Of a stretch of DNA of 64,000 nucleotides, positions 17,490 to 27,057 are shown in pieces (the stretch's first letter is position 1; every line of letters starts with the position of its first letter). The translations under genes and the position numbers were made by a program. Under the pieces are notes generated by a model. It searched no databases and had not been told where the DNA came from. It saw only the letters and a list, made by a program, of their open reading frames with translations. The stretch comes from G963704535 sp963704535 (GTDB lineage: Bacteria > Chloroflexota > Chloroflexia > Chloroflexales > Roseiflexaceae), in contig OY969916.1 in NCBI GenBank assembly GCA_963704535.1, forward strand, positions 3,410,001-3,474,000. The letters are read 5' to 3'.

Positions 17490-18299
17490 ATGATATCACA
17501 GCAGACGAAAACTGTTTCCCCGCGCATTACCTTTGGCATGATCGTGCTGAATGGCGAGCCTTTCCTGCCCTACAACCTGCGTGGATTATATCCGTTTGCA
17601 CACCAGATCATTGTCGTCGAAGGGGCTGCACCGGCAGCGGCAAGTGTCGCCACACCTGATGGGCATTCCAGCGATGACACCCTGCGGACATTGAGGGAGT
17701 TCAAGCAGCGCGAAGACCCTGACGATAAGCTGATCATTGTCACCGCCGAGAGTGAGGGGCATCCCGATGGCTTTTGGCCGGGCGAAAAGGACCAACAGAG
17801 CCAAGCGTATGCGCGCCGTGCAACCGGCGACTATCTGTGGCAGGTGGATGTCGATGAGTTCTATAAACCTGATGATATGCGGGCGGTGCTGGAGTTGCTG
17901 CGCACGACCCCCAGTGTTACCGCAGTATCGTTCAAGATGATCACGTTCTGGGGCGGCTTCGACTACATAACGGATGGTTGGTATTTGAGACGTGGCGCGG
18001 CGATCTATCATCGTCTGTTCAAGTGGGCCACAGGCTATCAGTATATCACTCACCGGCCGCCGACCGTGGTCGACACTGCCGGCCGCAATCTGCGGGACGT
18101 AAACTGGATCAGCGGCGAGCGCCTGGCCAAGAAAGGGATTCTCCTCTACCACTATTCCCTGCTCTTCCCGAAGCAGGTGGTCGACAAGTGCCGGTATTAT
18201 GGGCAAGCCGCTTGGGCGCACCGCAGCAAGGCAGATCAGTGGGCTACAGAGAATTTCTCTGCTCTTACGCGATCCTTACCGCGTTCACAATGTCTATGA
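17490..18299 (+). CDS. GT2-family glycosyltransferase, 5' part of a frameshifted gene
   Basis: 269 residues as read. PRITFGMIVLNGEPFLPYNL, then FAHQIIVVEGAAPAA, GDYLWQVDVDEFYKPDDM (D-x-D-E metal site at ~res 119), and HRLFKWATGYQYITHRPPTV define a GT2-like enzyme of the kind acting on lipid or protein acceptors. Near 18254 the run ttt appears to hold one base too many. With one T removed the match continues as LLRDPYRVHNVYDYPSWLER in the frame of the following open frame, so the last ~15 residues given here are spurious. Weak RBS (ACAGGAG) before the ATG. Forms a unit with the GT4 downstream. Confidence 0.75.
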   Translation: MISQQTKTVSPRITFGMIVLNGEPFLPYNLRGLYPFAHQIIVVEGAAPAAASVATPDGHSSDDTLRTLREFKQREDPDDKLIIVTAESEGHPDGFWPGEKDQQSQAYARRATGDYLWQVDVDEFYKPDDMRAVLELLRTTPSVTAVSFKMITFWGGFDYITDGWYLRRGAAIYHRLFKWATGYQYITHRPPTVVDTAGRNLRDVNWISGERLAKKGILLYHYSLLFPKQVVDKCRYYGQAAWAHRSKADQWATENFSALTRSLPRSQCL

Positions 18300-19944
18300 T
18301 TATCCCAGTTGGTTGGAGCGGTTTACTGCCTCGCACCCCCCGCAGATCGAGCAGATGAGAGCAGCGATTAGCGCGGGCCACATTCCGATCACGCTGCGAC
18401 CAACCGCTGATATTGAATGGCTACTGGCTTCCCGCAAGTATCAGGCCGGCCGTCTCCATCTTCAAGCACTCGATTACGTTGAACGTTTGCAGAAAACCAT
18501 GACCCCCTACAGGCGCCGGGCCAGGACTTCGCTGACAAACTGGCTGCGCAAGGCTACTCCCGAAAAACAACTGTCCGAATCTCGTGATGCGCGGCCCGTA
18601 GCGCCGGCAGACACGCATCACGCACATCCTTTGGACTCATCTCCAGAGGCAAACATCATGACATTGAGCATCCAAGCGCCGATCCCGGACACAACAGCCG
18701 AAACAGACAAACTGGCCCTACCTGTGCCGGGCCGCGTCGTCGTGATCAACGCCTGCGACTGGGGCGGCGGCGCCGAGCGAGTCGCTTTCGAATTGAGCCA
18801 GGGTTTGCTACAACGGGGTATCGCCGCCCCACTCCTGGTCGGCTCAAAGTTTACCAACACCCACTTCGTGCAATCCATCCCCTACCTGCCCGGTGAGAGA
18901 CAGCGCGCCGACCGCCTGACGAAACGCACGGGGTTTTCGGACCTCCTGTTCCCCAGTTCGTTTCGCTTGGGCTTGCAGGAGCCGGTGCTCAGCGCAGAGG
19001 TCGTACACCTGCACAACCTGCATGGCGCCTACTTCTCCCTACTCAGCCTGCCCTGGCTCTCTCATCTCAAGCCGGTTGTCTGGACCCTTCATGATATGTG
19101 GGCCATGACGGGAAACTGCGTCTACTCGATGGAATGTGATCGCTGGCAGCGCGGCTGCGGCAAGTGTCCACAACTGGGCTCACCGCCCCTGACAGAATGG
19201 GAGCATACTCAGTTCTACCATGGACTGAAACGGATGCTCTACCGCTTCTCGTCGCTGGTCATCGTCACGCCCTCGCAGTGGCTAAAGGGATTGGCGGAAC
19301 AAAGCCCACTCGGTCGCTTTCCGATCGTCCACATCCCGAACGGCATCGACACCGAGATCTTTCGACCGTCCTCCAAAGTTGCGGCGCGCGCCGAGCTGGA
19401 GTTGCCACAGGACCAGCACCTGATCCTGCTGCTTGCCAATTGGCTAACAGCGCCGTGGAAAGGTGTGCTCGGCTTGTTATCCGCGTTGCAGGAGACGACC
19501 TGGGATGCGCCCGTGACGTTGCTGCTCGTGGGGAATGATAGTAAGCAACTCGCTGCCGCATACCATTTCACGATGCCTGTCATCGCCAGGGGCTACGTGA
19601 AAGAGGCCCAGGAGCTCGCTCGCTACTACGCGGCTGCCGATGTCTTTTTACACCCTTCGCGTGCCGATAACCTACCGTTCACGGTGCTGGAAGCCATGGC
19701 CTGCGGTACCCCGGTGATTGCCTCACGGGCGGGGGGCATCCCAGAGGAAATTGACGACGGGCATACCGGCCTGACCACACCTGTCGACGATCATGGCGCG
19801 ATGATCCGGGCCGTCAAGCGGTTGCTATCCGATGCCGCCCTATGCCAGGCACTGAGCCAGGCTGGCCGTGAGAAAGTCTTACAGGAGTTTGACTTCCCAC
19901 TCTTCATCCAGAGGCATATAGATTTATACCTGGCTATACTTTGA
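18199..19944 (+). CDS. GT2 C-terminus continuous with a GT4 glycosyltransferase
   Basis: The open frame carries ~125 residues belonging to the preceding GT2 (LLRDPYRVHNVYDYPSWLER, then a helical arm), a linker, and from MTLSIQAPIP (18658) a complete GT4/GT-B enzyme of ~429 residues: VVVINACDWGGGAERVAFEL, VWTLHDMWAMTGNCVYSMEC, VTPSQWLKGL, VHIPNGIDTEIFRP, and the donor motif FTVLEAMACGTPVIASRAGG. No stop separates the two halves, so after correcting the frame at 18254 a GT2-GT4 fusion of about 818 residues would be made. Independent translation from 18658 is possible (CAGAGGCAAACATC precedes it). The WHDMW-type and C-x-C-GxC cluster is typical of colanic-acid-type GT4 enzymes. The 18199 start is only the first in-frame ATG and is probably not used. 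Confidence 0.78.
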   Translation: MGKPLGRTAARQISGLQRISLLLRDPYRVHNVYDYPSWLERFTASHPPQIEQMRAAISAGHIPITLRPTADIEWLLASRKYQAGRLHLQALDYVERLQKTMTPYRRRARTSLTNWLRKATPEKQLSESRDARPVAPADTHHAHPLDSSPEANIMTLSIQAPIPDTTAETDKLALPVPGRVVVINACDWGGGAERVAFELSQGLLQRGIAAPLLVGSKFTNTHFVQSIPYLPGERQRADRLTKRTGFSDLLFPSSFRLGLQEPVLSAEVVHLHNLHGAYFSLLSLPWLSHLKPVVWTLHDMWAMTGNCVYSMECDRWQRGCGKCPQLGSPPLTEWEHTQFYHGLKRMLYRFSSLVIVTPSQWLKGLAEQSPLGRFPIVHIPNGIDTEIFRPSSKVAARAELELPQDQHLILLLANWLTAPWKGVLGLLSALQETTWDAPVTLLLVGNDSKQLAAAYHFTMPVIARGYVKEAQELARYYAAADVFLHPSRADNLPFTVLEAMACGTPVIASRAGGIPEEIDDGHTGLTTPVDDHGAMIRAVKRLLSDAALCQALSQAGREKVLQEFDFPLFIQRHIDLYLAIL

Positions 19945-19956
19945 AGTAGTGTCAGC

Positions 19957-22900
19957 ATGGGAAGGGAAGCAGACATGCCCAGCGAACAATCGACACCTAT
20001 TAGTGTAACGCCTCCGCTGGTTTCCGCGATTGTATCGACGTACAACGCCGAGCGTTTCATCCGGGGCTGTCTTGAGGATCTGGAGGCGCAGACGATTGCC
20101 GACCGGCTAGAGATCGTTGTCGTGGACAGTGGCTCGCAACAAAACGAAGGGACCATCGTCAGGGAATTTCAGCAACGCTACAACAACATCGTCTATATCC
20201 GCACCGCCCGGCGCGAGAGTATTTATACTGCCTGGAATCGCGGCATTCAGGCCGCGCGTGGCACCTACATCACCAACGCCAATACCGACGATCGCCACAG
20301 GCGTGATGCCTTCGAGCGCATGGTGGCCACCCTCGAAACCAGGCCCGATGTTGCCCTGGTCTACGCCGATTCATACATGACGTGGACCGAGAACGAGACC
20401 TTTGAGGCCCACACGTCTGTAGGTGAATTGAATTGGCCTGACTTTGACCGGTTGGAGCTGCTCCGTCGCTGCTGTGTGGGACCTCAGCCCATGTGGCGAA
20501 AGAGTATGCACACCACACATGGCTACTTTGACGAGAGCTTCGAGGTCGCCGGCGATTGGGAATTCTGGCTGCGGATGGCTGGAAACGAGACGTTTTTGCA
20601 TCTTCGCGAGTTTTTGGGTCTGTATTTGATCTCACCCGCCGGCACCGAGAATCGCACCCCCGAGTTGCTAGGCCAGGAGAATGTACGGGTGTACCAACGC
20701 TATGTTCATCGGGCTGACCAACCAACGAATACAGGCGCAACTGTCGCCAAATCCGTGGACATCCGGGCTGACCAACCAACGAATGCAGGGACAGACTCAG
20801 GAGCAGCCGCCGCCAAACCCATGACCATCAAAGCCTATAAGCTCTACGATCACGCGGCCGTCGTGCGGCCTGCGCCTGTGGAACGGGAAGGGGACGCAGC
20901 GCCCGGCGCGTCTTCCGCCGAACTCACCGTGCGCGTGACCAACGGTATCGGGTGGGAGCTGCTGTGCCCCCAGGCCTTCGAAGCGACCTGGAATGGCGGA
21001 CCTGCCCCGGAGGATATCACTATCCAACTCGACGCGCCCGACGCCGAGACCCCGCCCTTCGTGCAGAGCCACCTTGGCAGCGGGCTACTGACTTTCTACC
21101 CTGGCTACCAGGTCCAGACCGACGGGCCGACCAATTTGTGGGTGCGTGGCCCGATCAACCACTCCAAGGATGGCCTCGCGCCGCTGGAGCAGATCGTCGA
21201 TACGTCCCTGCTGCCCTGCACGATTGTCGCCACTTGGCAATGCACCCGCCCACACGAGACGATGCGCTTCGAAGCCGGCGAGCCGTTCGCCGTCCTGCTG
21301 CCCTATCCCCAGCACTACAGTGACCAATTGAAGCTGGAAGTGATCCGGCCCGAGGACGCGCCGGAGACGTACTTGTACGCATTGGTCGTCTATCAATCAC
21401 CCGTTGCTAAAGCAAGATTGGGTAGGGATGCTGATGGTGGCTACGTCATTTGTGGCCACCTTGGCCCGTATGACCTATTGCTTTCCGGCGGGATCGGCCA
21501 CGACAACAGCTTTGAGATAGATTTTATCGATAAGTATGGTGTCGATTGCTATGCATTTGATTACAGCGTCGATAACGTACCGCAGAAACATCCCCGTCTT
21601 ACCTTCATGAGGAAATCGATCGGCCCAATCAGTTCCGAGCACAGCTCGAATCTGAAAGAGTTTATGAGCCAATTCGACAACATCTTTCTCAAGCTGGATA
21701 TCGAAGGTGGCGAATTTGCCTGGATATCCGCACTATCAACTGAAGAACTCTTGAAGTTCAAGCAGATTGTGATCGAGATTCATAGTCTCTTTAGACGTGA
21801 TTATTCTGAAATCGGTGCCTTTTTGGGCAAGCTGACCGCGAACCATGTCCTGGTGCATTTGCATGCAAATAATTGCTGCGGCACGCCCAACGTGGGCGGC
21901 ATCGCGGTGCCGGAAGTGTTTGAATGCACCTTCATCAGGAAAGACTGCTATCCGCCCCCATTGATCCCCAACCAGGATCCGATTCCTTCCGCGCTCGATC
22001 GGCCTAACCTCGCGACAAGCCCTGATATCTGTTTGAGTGGGTGGCCTTTTGCACCTTTATGTTTTGAAATCGCGGGTGAGCAAATAAGGAGATCGATCAC
22101 CACTGTGAAATTCACCGCCTACCCGCTCTATGACCACACAGCGAGCGTGCAACGTGCGTCTGCGGTACGAGCCTGGATCACGGAACACCAAGCCGTCGCC
22201 GCCGACCTCGGCTTGAGCGCGGTCAACGGCACCGGGTGGGTGTTGCTCTGCCCGCATGCCTTTGAAGCCACCTGGAATGGCGGCCCCAACCCCGAAGATA
22301 TCGCCATCCGGCTGGATGCCACAGAAGACGATGCGCCCCCCTTTGTGCAGAGCAATCTGGGTAATGGGCTGCTGACGTTGTATTCCGGCTATCAACTGCA
22401 CACCAGCGGAGCGGACAGCCTGTGGGTGCGCGGCCCGAGCAATTGGCCCAAAGATGGCCTGTATCCGCTGGAGCAGACCGTCGACACGTCGCTGCTGCCG
22501 GCCACGATCACGATCAACTGGCAATCGACCCACCCCAATCAGACCGTTCGCTTCGAAGCCGGCGAGCCATTTTGTGCGCTCGTGCCCTACCCCACCCATT
22601 ACGCCGAACAATTCGCATATGAGGTGATCGAACTCGACGACGACGGTGCGGTATTGGAGCAAGCGCTGCAACAGATGATCCAGGCTCCCGATGTTCAGGC
22701 CATTTTCCAGCGATTACAGCAGGCCGCCGCACCAGCCGAGCCATGGCTCACCGCCGGCGCTATGCAGGAAACAGCATCGCGTTGGGCCGCACAACTCAGC
22801 GATCCCCCGCCGGTGAGCTGTATCTGCCTGACCTATGGACGCCCCGATCTGCTGGAAGAAGCGATCTACTCGTTTCTGCAACAGGACTACCCCGGACCCA

Positions 22901-23586
22901 AAGAGCTGATCGTCTTGAATGATTACGACCAGCAAGTGCTTGAGTTCGAGCACCCCGAGGTGCGGGTGATCAATGTCCCTAAACGCTTTCGCACGGTAGG
23001 CGAAAAACGGAATATGGCCGTGGTCCTGGCATCACACGATCTGCTGTTTGTGTGGGATGACGACGATATTTGCCTGCCGCACCGGCTTGCCTTCTCGGTG
23101 GCCCATTTCGATCACAGGTGCGGCTTTTTCAAAGCCGGCAGTGCTTGGCTCTTGGACAATAGGCACCTGAGCGGCCCGTATTGCAACGCCTTCCACGGCA
23201 TCAGTTGCTGGTCACGTAAACTGTTTGACGCCGTGCGAGGCTATGGGGCTGCCGGCTCGGGCGAGGATAGGGTCTTTGAAGAGCGGCTTGAGCAGCAATT
23301 TCCAGGCTCGACCAGCGCCCACGACATTAGGCCGGAAGAGATCTATTACCTCTACCGCTGGGGTGGCACAGGCTCCTATCACATAAGCGGCTTCGGCGAC
23401 TATCGTCCGGGCGCCAACATAGGTCATCACGAAGTCGAGCAGTTTGTCCAACAACGGGCCAACCGGGGTGAGATCCGCCGAGGACACATCCGGTTACAGC
23501 CACGCTGGAACACCGACTATCGGCAGTTGGTTTCCAGCCATATCGCAACCCTGGCCGAGCAACAAGCGCAGGTGCAGCGTGAGTGA
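19957..23586 (+). CDS. Five-domain GT2 - DUF6065 - methyltransferase - DUF6065 - GT2 protein
   Basis: 1209 residues, 12 bases after the previous stop; MPSEQSTPI at 19975 is an alternative start. Residues ~20-245 are GT2 (VSAIVSTYNAERFIRGCLED, ITNANTDDRHRRDAFERM, EVAGDWEFWLRMAG). Residues ~289-465 are DUF6065 (GWELLCPQAFEATWNGGP, LWVRGPINHSKDGL). Residues ~469-675 are an FkbM-like methyltransferase (RLGRDADGGYVICG, LLLSGGIGHDNSFE, IFLKLDIEGGEFAWI). Residues ~717-905 are a second DUF6065 (GWVLLCPHAFEATWNGGP). Residues ~951-1209 are a GT2 of the SCICLTYGR ... VWDDDDICLPHR type. The ADQPTN-containing linker occurs twice (at about 20707 and 20767). It looks like serial fusion of genes present singly elsewhere in the island, and predicts coupled glycosyl and methyl transfer on one chain. 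Cytosolic. Confidence 0.87.
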   Translation: MGREADMPSEQSTPISVTPPLVSAIVSTYNAERFIRGCLEDLEAQTIADRLEIVVVDSGSQQNEGTIVREFQQRYNNIVYIRTARRESIYTAWNRGIQAARGTYITNANTDDRHRRDAFERMVATLETRPDVALVYADSYMTWTENETFEAHTSVGELNWPDFDRLELLRRCCVGPQPMWRKSMHTTHGYFDESFEVAGDWEFWLRMAGNETFLHLREFLGLYLISPAGTENRTPELLGQENVRVYQRYVHRADQPTNTGATVAKSVDIRADQPTNAGTDSGAAAAKPMTIKAYKLYDHAAVVRPAPVEREGDAAPGASSAELTVRVTNGIGWELLCPQAFEATWNGGPAPEDITIQLDAPDAETPPFVQSHLGSGLLTFYPGYQVQTDGPTNLWVRGPINHSKDGLAPLEQIVDTSLLPCTIVATWQCTRPHETMRFEAGEPFAVLLPYPQHYSDQLKLEVIRPEDAPETYLYALVVYQSPVAKARLGRDADGGYVICGHLGPYDLLLSGGIGHDNSFEIDFIDKYGVDCYAFDYSVDNVPQKHPRLTFMRKSIGPISSEHSSNLKEFMSQFDNIFLKLDIEGGEFAWISALSTEELLKFKQIVIEIHSLFRRDYSEIGAFLGKLTANHVLVHLHANNCCGTPNVGGIAVPEVFECTFIRKDCYPPPLIPNQDPIPSALDRPNLATSPDICLSGWPFAPLCFEIAGEQIRRSITTVKFTAYPLYDHTASVQRASAVRAWITEHQAVAADLGLSAVNGTGWVLLCPHAFEATWNGGPNPEDIAIRLDATEDDAPPFVQSNLGNGLLTLYSGYQLHTSGADSLWVRGPSNWPKDGLYPLEQTVDTSLLPATITINWQSTHPNQTVRFEAGEPFCALVPYPTHYAEQFAYEVIELDDDGAVLEQALQQMIQAPDVQAIFQRLQQAAAPAEPWLTAGAMQETASRWAAQLSDPPPVSCICLTYGRPDLLEEAIYSFLQQDYPGPKELIVLNDYDQQVLEFEHPEVRVINVPKRFRTVGEKRNMAVVLASHDLLFVWDDDDICLPHRLAFSVAHFDHRCGFFKAGSAWLLDNRHLSGPYCNAFHGISCWSRKLFDAVRGYGAAGSGEDRVFEERLEQQFPGSTSAHDIRPEEIYYLYRWGGTGSYHISGFGDYRPGANIGHHEVEQFVQQRANRGEIRRGHIRLQPRWNTDYRQLVSSHIATLAEQQAQVQRE

Positions 23587-23691
23587 CGCACAGCTGGGCC
23601 TCAAAGCGATGCTGCTGCGCCAAGTACACCAGAGATATCTTCTGCGGCGAATGACCGGACAGATGTCAAAACCAGTAAAGAGGTACACACA

Positions 23692-24264
23692 ATGAAAATC
23701 ACCGCCTACCCATTGCCCGACCAGGCGGTCGCGATCGAGCCGGCGCCGAACGATCGCGCCTGGGTCATGGAGATCGGCGCGGTCGCCGCCGACCTGGCCT
23801 TGAGCACGGCCGGCGGCAGGGGCTGGGATCTCCTGGCTCCGTACGCTTTTGAGGCCACCTGGAACGGCGGGCCGGCACCGGAGGACATCGTCATCCAGCT
23901 CGACGCGCCCGCTGGTGACGCCCCACCCTTCGTGCAGAGCTGCCTCGGCCACGGGCTGCTGACCTTTTATCCGGGCTACCAGTTCAAGACCGAAGACGAA
24001 CAGGCCCTCTGGGTGCGCGGCCCGACCAACCTGCCCAAGGATGGCCTGTATCTATTGGAGCAAATCGTCGATACGTCCGTGCTGCCCTGCACCGTCACCA
24101 TCCACTGGCAGTGTACCCGCCCGAACCACACCATCCGCTTTGCCGCCGGTGAGCCGTTCGCCACGCTCCTGCCCTGTCCCAAAAGCGCGCCGGAAATCCT
24201 GACCCTCGATGTGGTTCAGGCTGATGCCGATGCCGACCTGGACGCCTACGAGCGCGCCTTTTAG
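23692..24264 (+). CDS. DUF6065 domain, 5' part of a gene split by an in-frame TAG
   Basis: 190 residues. The leader AGAGGTACACACA and start MKITAYPLPDQ mirror the gene at 8388. The whole product is a DUF6065 domain (GWDLLAPYAFEATWNGGP, GHGLLTFYPGYQFKTEDEQA, LWVRGPTNLPKDGLYLLE, IRFAAGEPFATLLP). The frame ends with TAG at 24262-24264 but continues in the same frame (KLVDSAAVQDLFQRMG) into the GT2-GT2 part, as in the uninterrupted paralogue. A single substitution, for example from GAG or CAG, would explain it. As read, the product is a free DUF6065 protein. Confidence 0.8.
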   Translation: MKITAYPLPDQAVAIEPAPNDRAWVMEIGAVAADLALSTAGGRGWDLLAPYAFEATWNGGPAPEDIVIQLDAPAGDAPPFVQSCLGHGLLTFYPGYQFKTEDEQALWVRGPTNLPKDGLYLLEQIVDTSVLPCTVTIHWQCTRPNHTIRFAAGEPFATLLPCPKSAPEILTLDVVQADADADLDAYERAF

Positions 24265-24306
24265 AAGCTGGTTGACAGTGCCGCCGTCCAAGACCTCTTC
24301 CAGCGC

Positions 24307-26145
24307 ATGGGCGCGGTCGCTGTGGAAATGACGCCTCCCGACCCGGCGCAGGGCAGCGAGAGTGCCGCTGCGGCGAGCACGTGGGCGGCCCAGTTGACCG
24401 ATCCGCCGCCCGTGAGCTGCATCTGCCCGACCTATGGCCGCGTGGCGCTGCTGGAAGAGGCGATCGAATGTTTCTTGCGCCAGGACTACCCCGGCCCGAA
24501 AGAGCTGATCATCCTCAATGATTACGAGGGGCAAACGCTTGAATTCGACCACCCCGAAGTGCGGATGATCAATGTACCCAAGCGCTTCCACTCGGTGGGC
24601 GAGAAGTATAAGGCGGCGGCAGCCTTGGCGGCCCACGATCTGATCTTCGTCTGGCACGACGACGACATCTACCTGTCGCACCGCCTGTCCTACTGCGTCG
24701 CCCACCTCAACTCCAAGAAGGCTTTCTTCAAAGCCGACAAAGCCTGGTTCTGGAATGACGGCAAGCTGAGCGGCCCGGAGGAGAATCTCTTTCATGGCGG
24801 TAGCTGTTGGCGGCGCGAGCTGTTCACCAAGGTGCAGGGCTACCCGCACATCGGCAATCGCTATGATCAGGAGTTCGAGCAGCGTTGCAAATTAGCCGCA
24901 CCGACGGCGGTCCAGGTCCACTCGATCAAGCCGGTGGACATCTACTATCTCTACCGCTGGCAGGGAACCGGCACGTATCACTTCAGCCCGCAAGGGACCG
25001 ACGGCCAGGAGGAGCAGAAAATCGTGGACTATGTCGCGGGGCAGGCAACGCGCGGCGAGATTCCGCTGGGGGATGTTCAGCTCCGCCCGCAGTGGCGGAG
25101 CGATTATGGCGCACTGGTCCGAGACTACCTGACCACAATGCCGGTCGCGCAGCGTGAGGCCCACGAAGAAGAGATCCCGTTTCCGCCGCCGTTCTTTGTC
25201 ATTCCGCCGCCGCCGGCGCTGCCCGCCGAACAAGCGGACGAGCTGTTTCGAGGCGACTATCCGCTCAAGATCAGCGTGATCTTGCCGGCCTCGAATGAGT
25301 CGGTCTTGCTCCAGCGCACCGTGGAACAGTTCGCCGCGACGCTGCCGGAGCACAGCGAGATCATTGTCGTCGACAATGGCTCGACCGATGGCAGCGCTGA
25401 TTTCTTGCAGGATGCGCCCTGCCCCAATATCCATCTGATCAGCACGCCCGAAGCGTTGGGCGTGGCCGGGGCACGCAACCGCGGGCTGGACGTGGCGCGC
25501 GGCGAGATCGTGGTGTTTGCCGATGCGCACATCGATGTGCCGGAGCGCTGGTGGCAGCCGATTGTCGCGACGCTCAACCGCCCAAACGTGGGCGTGGTCG
25601 GCCCCGGCATTGGCGTCATGGGCAAGCCCGAGCTCAATGTGGCGTGCGGGCAACGGATCGCCGAATCCAAGCTGCGGGTGGAATGGTTGGCCAAGCAGGG
25701 CGACGAGCCCTACCCGGTGCCGACTCTCGGCGGCGGTTTTATGGCCATGCGCCACGATACCTTGAAGGCGGCCGGGGCGTTTGATGCCGGTATGCCGCAA
25801 TGGGGTTCGGAAGATCTGGAGCTGTGCATGCGCTACTGGCTGCTGGGCTATGAAGTGTGGGTGGCGCCGGCCGTCACGATCTTGCACTACTTCCGCAGAT
25901 CCAATCCCTACAAGGTCGAATGGGGTGCGATCACCCACAATCTGCTGCGGGTGGCGCTGCTGCATTTGAGCCAGGCGCGCATCACCCGCGTGCTGGCGGC
26001 GCTGAGGGATGATGCCAACTTTGCGCCCGCCCTGGCCCATGCGGTGGAGAGTGATGTCTGGCAGAAACGGGCCGAGTTCGCCGCGCGCCGCGTGCGCGAC
26101 GACGATTGGTTACTCGCGAAATTCCAGGATAGCTGTTCAGTTTAG
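24307..26145 (+). CDS. GT2 - GT2/GT27-like tandem glycosyltransferase, 3' part of the split gene
   Basis: 612 residues from the first ATG after the TAG. Residues ~33-270 are GT2 (SCICPTYGRVALLEEAIECF, HDLIFVWHDDDIYLSHRLS, DIYYLYRWQGTGTYH). Residues ~318-590 are a second GT-A domain (KISVILPASNESVLLQRTVE, EIIVVDNGSTDGSADF, VVFADAHIDVPERWW, GGGFMAMRHDTLKAAGAF, QWGSEDLELCMRYWLLGYEV, VTILHYFR). The order and length match residues ~205-818 of the protein at 8388. There is no good RBS before 24307, so expression depends on reinitiation, readthrough of the TAG, or error in the sequence. The same role as its paralogue is expected if functional. Confidence 0.82.
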   Translation: MGAVAVEMTPPDPAQGSESAAAASTWAAQLTDPPPVSCICPTYGRVALLEEAIECFLRQDYPGPKELIILNDYEGQTLEFDHPEVRMINVPKRFHSVGEKYKAAAALAAHDLIFVWHDDDIYLSHRLSYCVAHLNSKKAFFKADKAWFWNDGKLSGPEENLFHGGSCWRRELFTKVQGYPHIGNRYDQEFEQRCKLAAPTAVQVHSIKPVDIYYLYRWQGTGTYHFSPQGTDGQEEQKIVDYVAGQATRGEIPLGDVQLRPQWRSDYGALVRDYLTTMPVAQREAHEEEIPFPPPFFVIPPPPALPAEQADELFRGDYPLKISVILPASNESVLLQRTVEQFAATLPEHSEIIVVDNGSTDGSADFLQDAPCPNIHLISTPEALGVAGARNRGLDVARGEIVVFADAHIDVPERWWQPIVATLNRPNVGVVGPGIGVMGKPELNVACGQRIAESKLRVEWLAKQGDEPYPVPTLGGGFMAMRHDTLKAAGAFDAGMPQWGSEDLELCMRYWLLGYEVWVAPAVTILHYFRRSNPYKVEWGAITHNLLRVALLHLSQARITRVLAALRDDANFAPALAHAVESDVWQKRAEFAARRVRDDDWLLAKFQDSCSV

Positions 26146-26200
26146 AGATTAAAGATTGGAGATTGCAACGACAATCTCCAATCTCCAATCTCCAATCTCT
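26144..26200. repeat. Word-like hairpin repeat, gagattggagattg type
   Basis: agagattaaagattggagat is followed by iterated caatctccaatctccaatct, its complement; it sits in the 72-base gap between two GT genes and begins inside the stop codon region of the first. Related copies are at 51962-52027 and 58643-58702. Confidence 0.8.
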
Positions 26201-26217
26201 AAAACGGAGTTGGCACA

Positions 26218-27000
26218 ATGGAACACAAACCCGCAGTCAGTTGCATCTGCCCAACCTACGGCCGCCCGGAGCTGCTGGAAGAAGCGCTGTACAGCTTCCT
26301 GCTGCAAGATTATCCGGGGCCGAAAGAGCTGATTGTCCTGAATGACTACGCCGGGCAAACGCTGGTGTTCGAGCACCCCGAGGTGCGGGTGATCAATGTG
26401 CCAGTGCGCTTCCGCACGGTCGGCGAGAAGCGCAATGCGGCGATCGCCCTGGCCTCGCACGATCTGCTGTTTGTCTGGGATGACGATGATATCTACTTGC
26501 CGCATCGCATCAGCTTTTCAGTGGCCAACTTTGAAGCCGGAAAAGGCTTCTTCAAGCCCGACCAGGGCTGGCTTTGGGGCAACGGCCAGTTGTGTGGTCC
26601 GACAGCAAACCTGTATCACTCCAGCAGTTGTTGGTCGCGTGACCGTTTCGACGCCGTGAGCGGGTATGACGGCGAGGGCTCGGGCCATGATCAGCTCTTT
26701 GAGGAACGGCTCGGCAAGCGCTTCCCCGGCATCACCGCGCCCTTTGCCATCCAGCCCACAGAGATCTACTACATCTACCGCTGGTACGGCACGGGTTCGT
26801 ATCATTTGAGCGGCTACGGTGGCCTCAAGCTCGGTGAAAACGGCGGCGACGCCGAAGTAGCGGCCTACATACAACAACGGGCAAACCAGGGTGAGATCCC
26901 GCAGGGACGCATCCTGTTACAGCCAGGCTGGAAAACCGACTACCGGCAGTTGGTTTCCAGCTCTATCGCAACCCTGGCCGAGCAGTACGCGCAGGCGTGA
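26218..27000 (+). CDS. Single-domain GT2 glycosyltransferase
   Basis: 260 residues, ATG after CGGAGTTGGCACA. The whole protein is one GT2 domain of the island type: PAVSCICPTYGRPELLEEAL, LIVLNDYAGQTLVFEHPEVR, HDLLFVWDDDDIYLPHRIS, then HSSSCWSRDRFDAVSGYDGE and EIYYIYRWYGTGSYH, ending in the shared tail QPGWKTDYRQLVSS. It matches the C-terminal half of the GT14-GT2 fusion at 10870 and, like that gene, is followed by the same spacer and a PqqD-Tat gene. It is thus the unfused member of the duplicated pair and shows what the GT2 half looked like before fusion. Acidic DDDD cluster predicted to hold the metal. Confidence 0.87.
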   Translation: MEHKPAVSCICPTYGRPELLEEALYSFLLQDYPGPKELIVLNDYAGQTLVFEHPEVRVINVPVRFRTVGEKRNAAIALASHDLLFVWDDDDIYLPHRISFSVANFEAGKGFFKPDQGWLWGNGQLCGPTANLYHSSSCWSRDRFDAVSGYDGEGSGHDQLFEERLGKRFPGITAPFAIQPTEIYYIYRWYGTGSYHLSGYGGLKLGENGGDAEVAAYIQQRANQGEIPQGRILLQPGWKTDYRQLVSSSIATLAEQYAQA

Positions 27001-27057
27001 AAGGAGGTGGTGCCATCTTATCGTTAGGGACTCACGAAATAAAAAGCATCCTCCATC

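Noticed and set aside
24892..26040. 382-codon minus-strand frame antisense to the GT2 gene
   Set aside because: Antisense of a well-conserved glycosyltransferase; composition (R, H, Q, G) typical of shadow frames.
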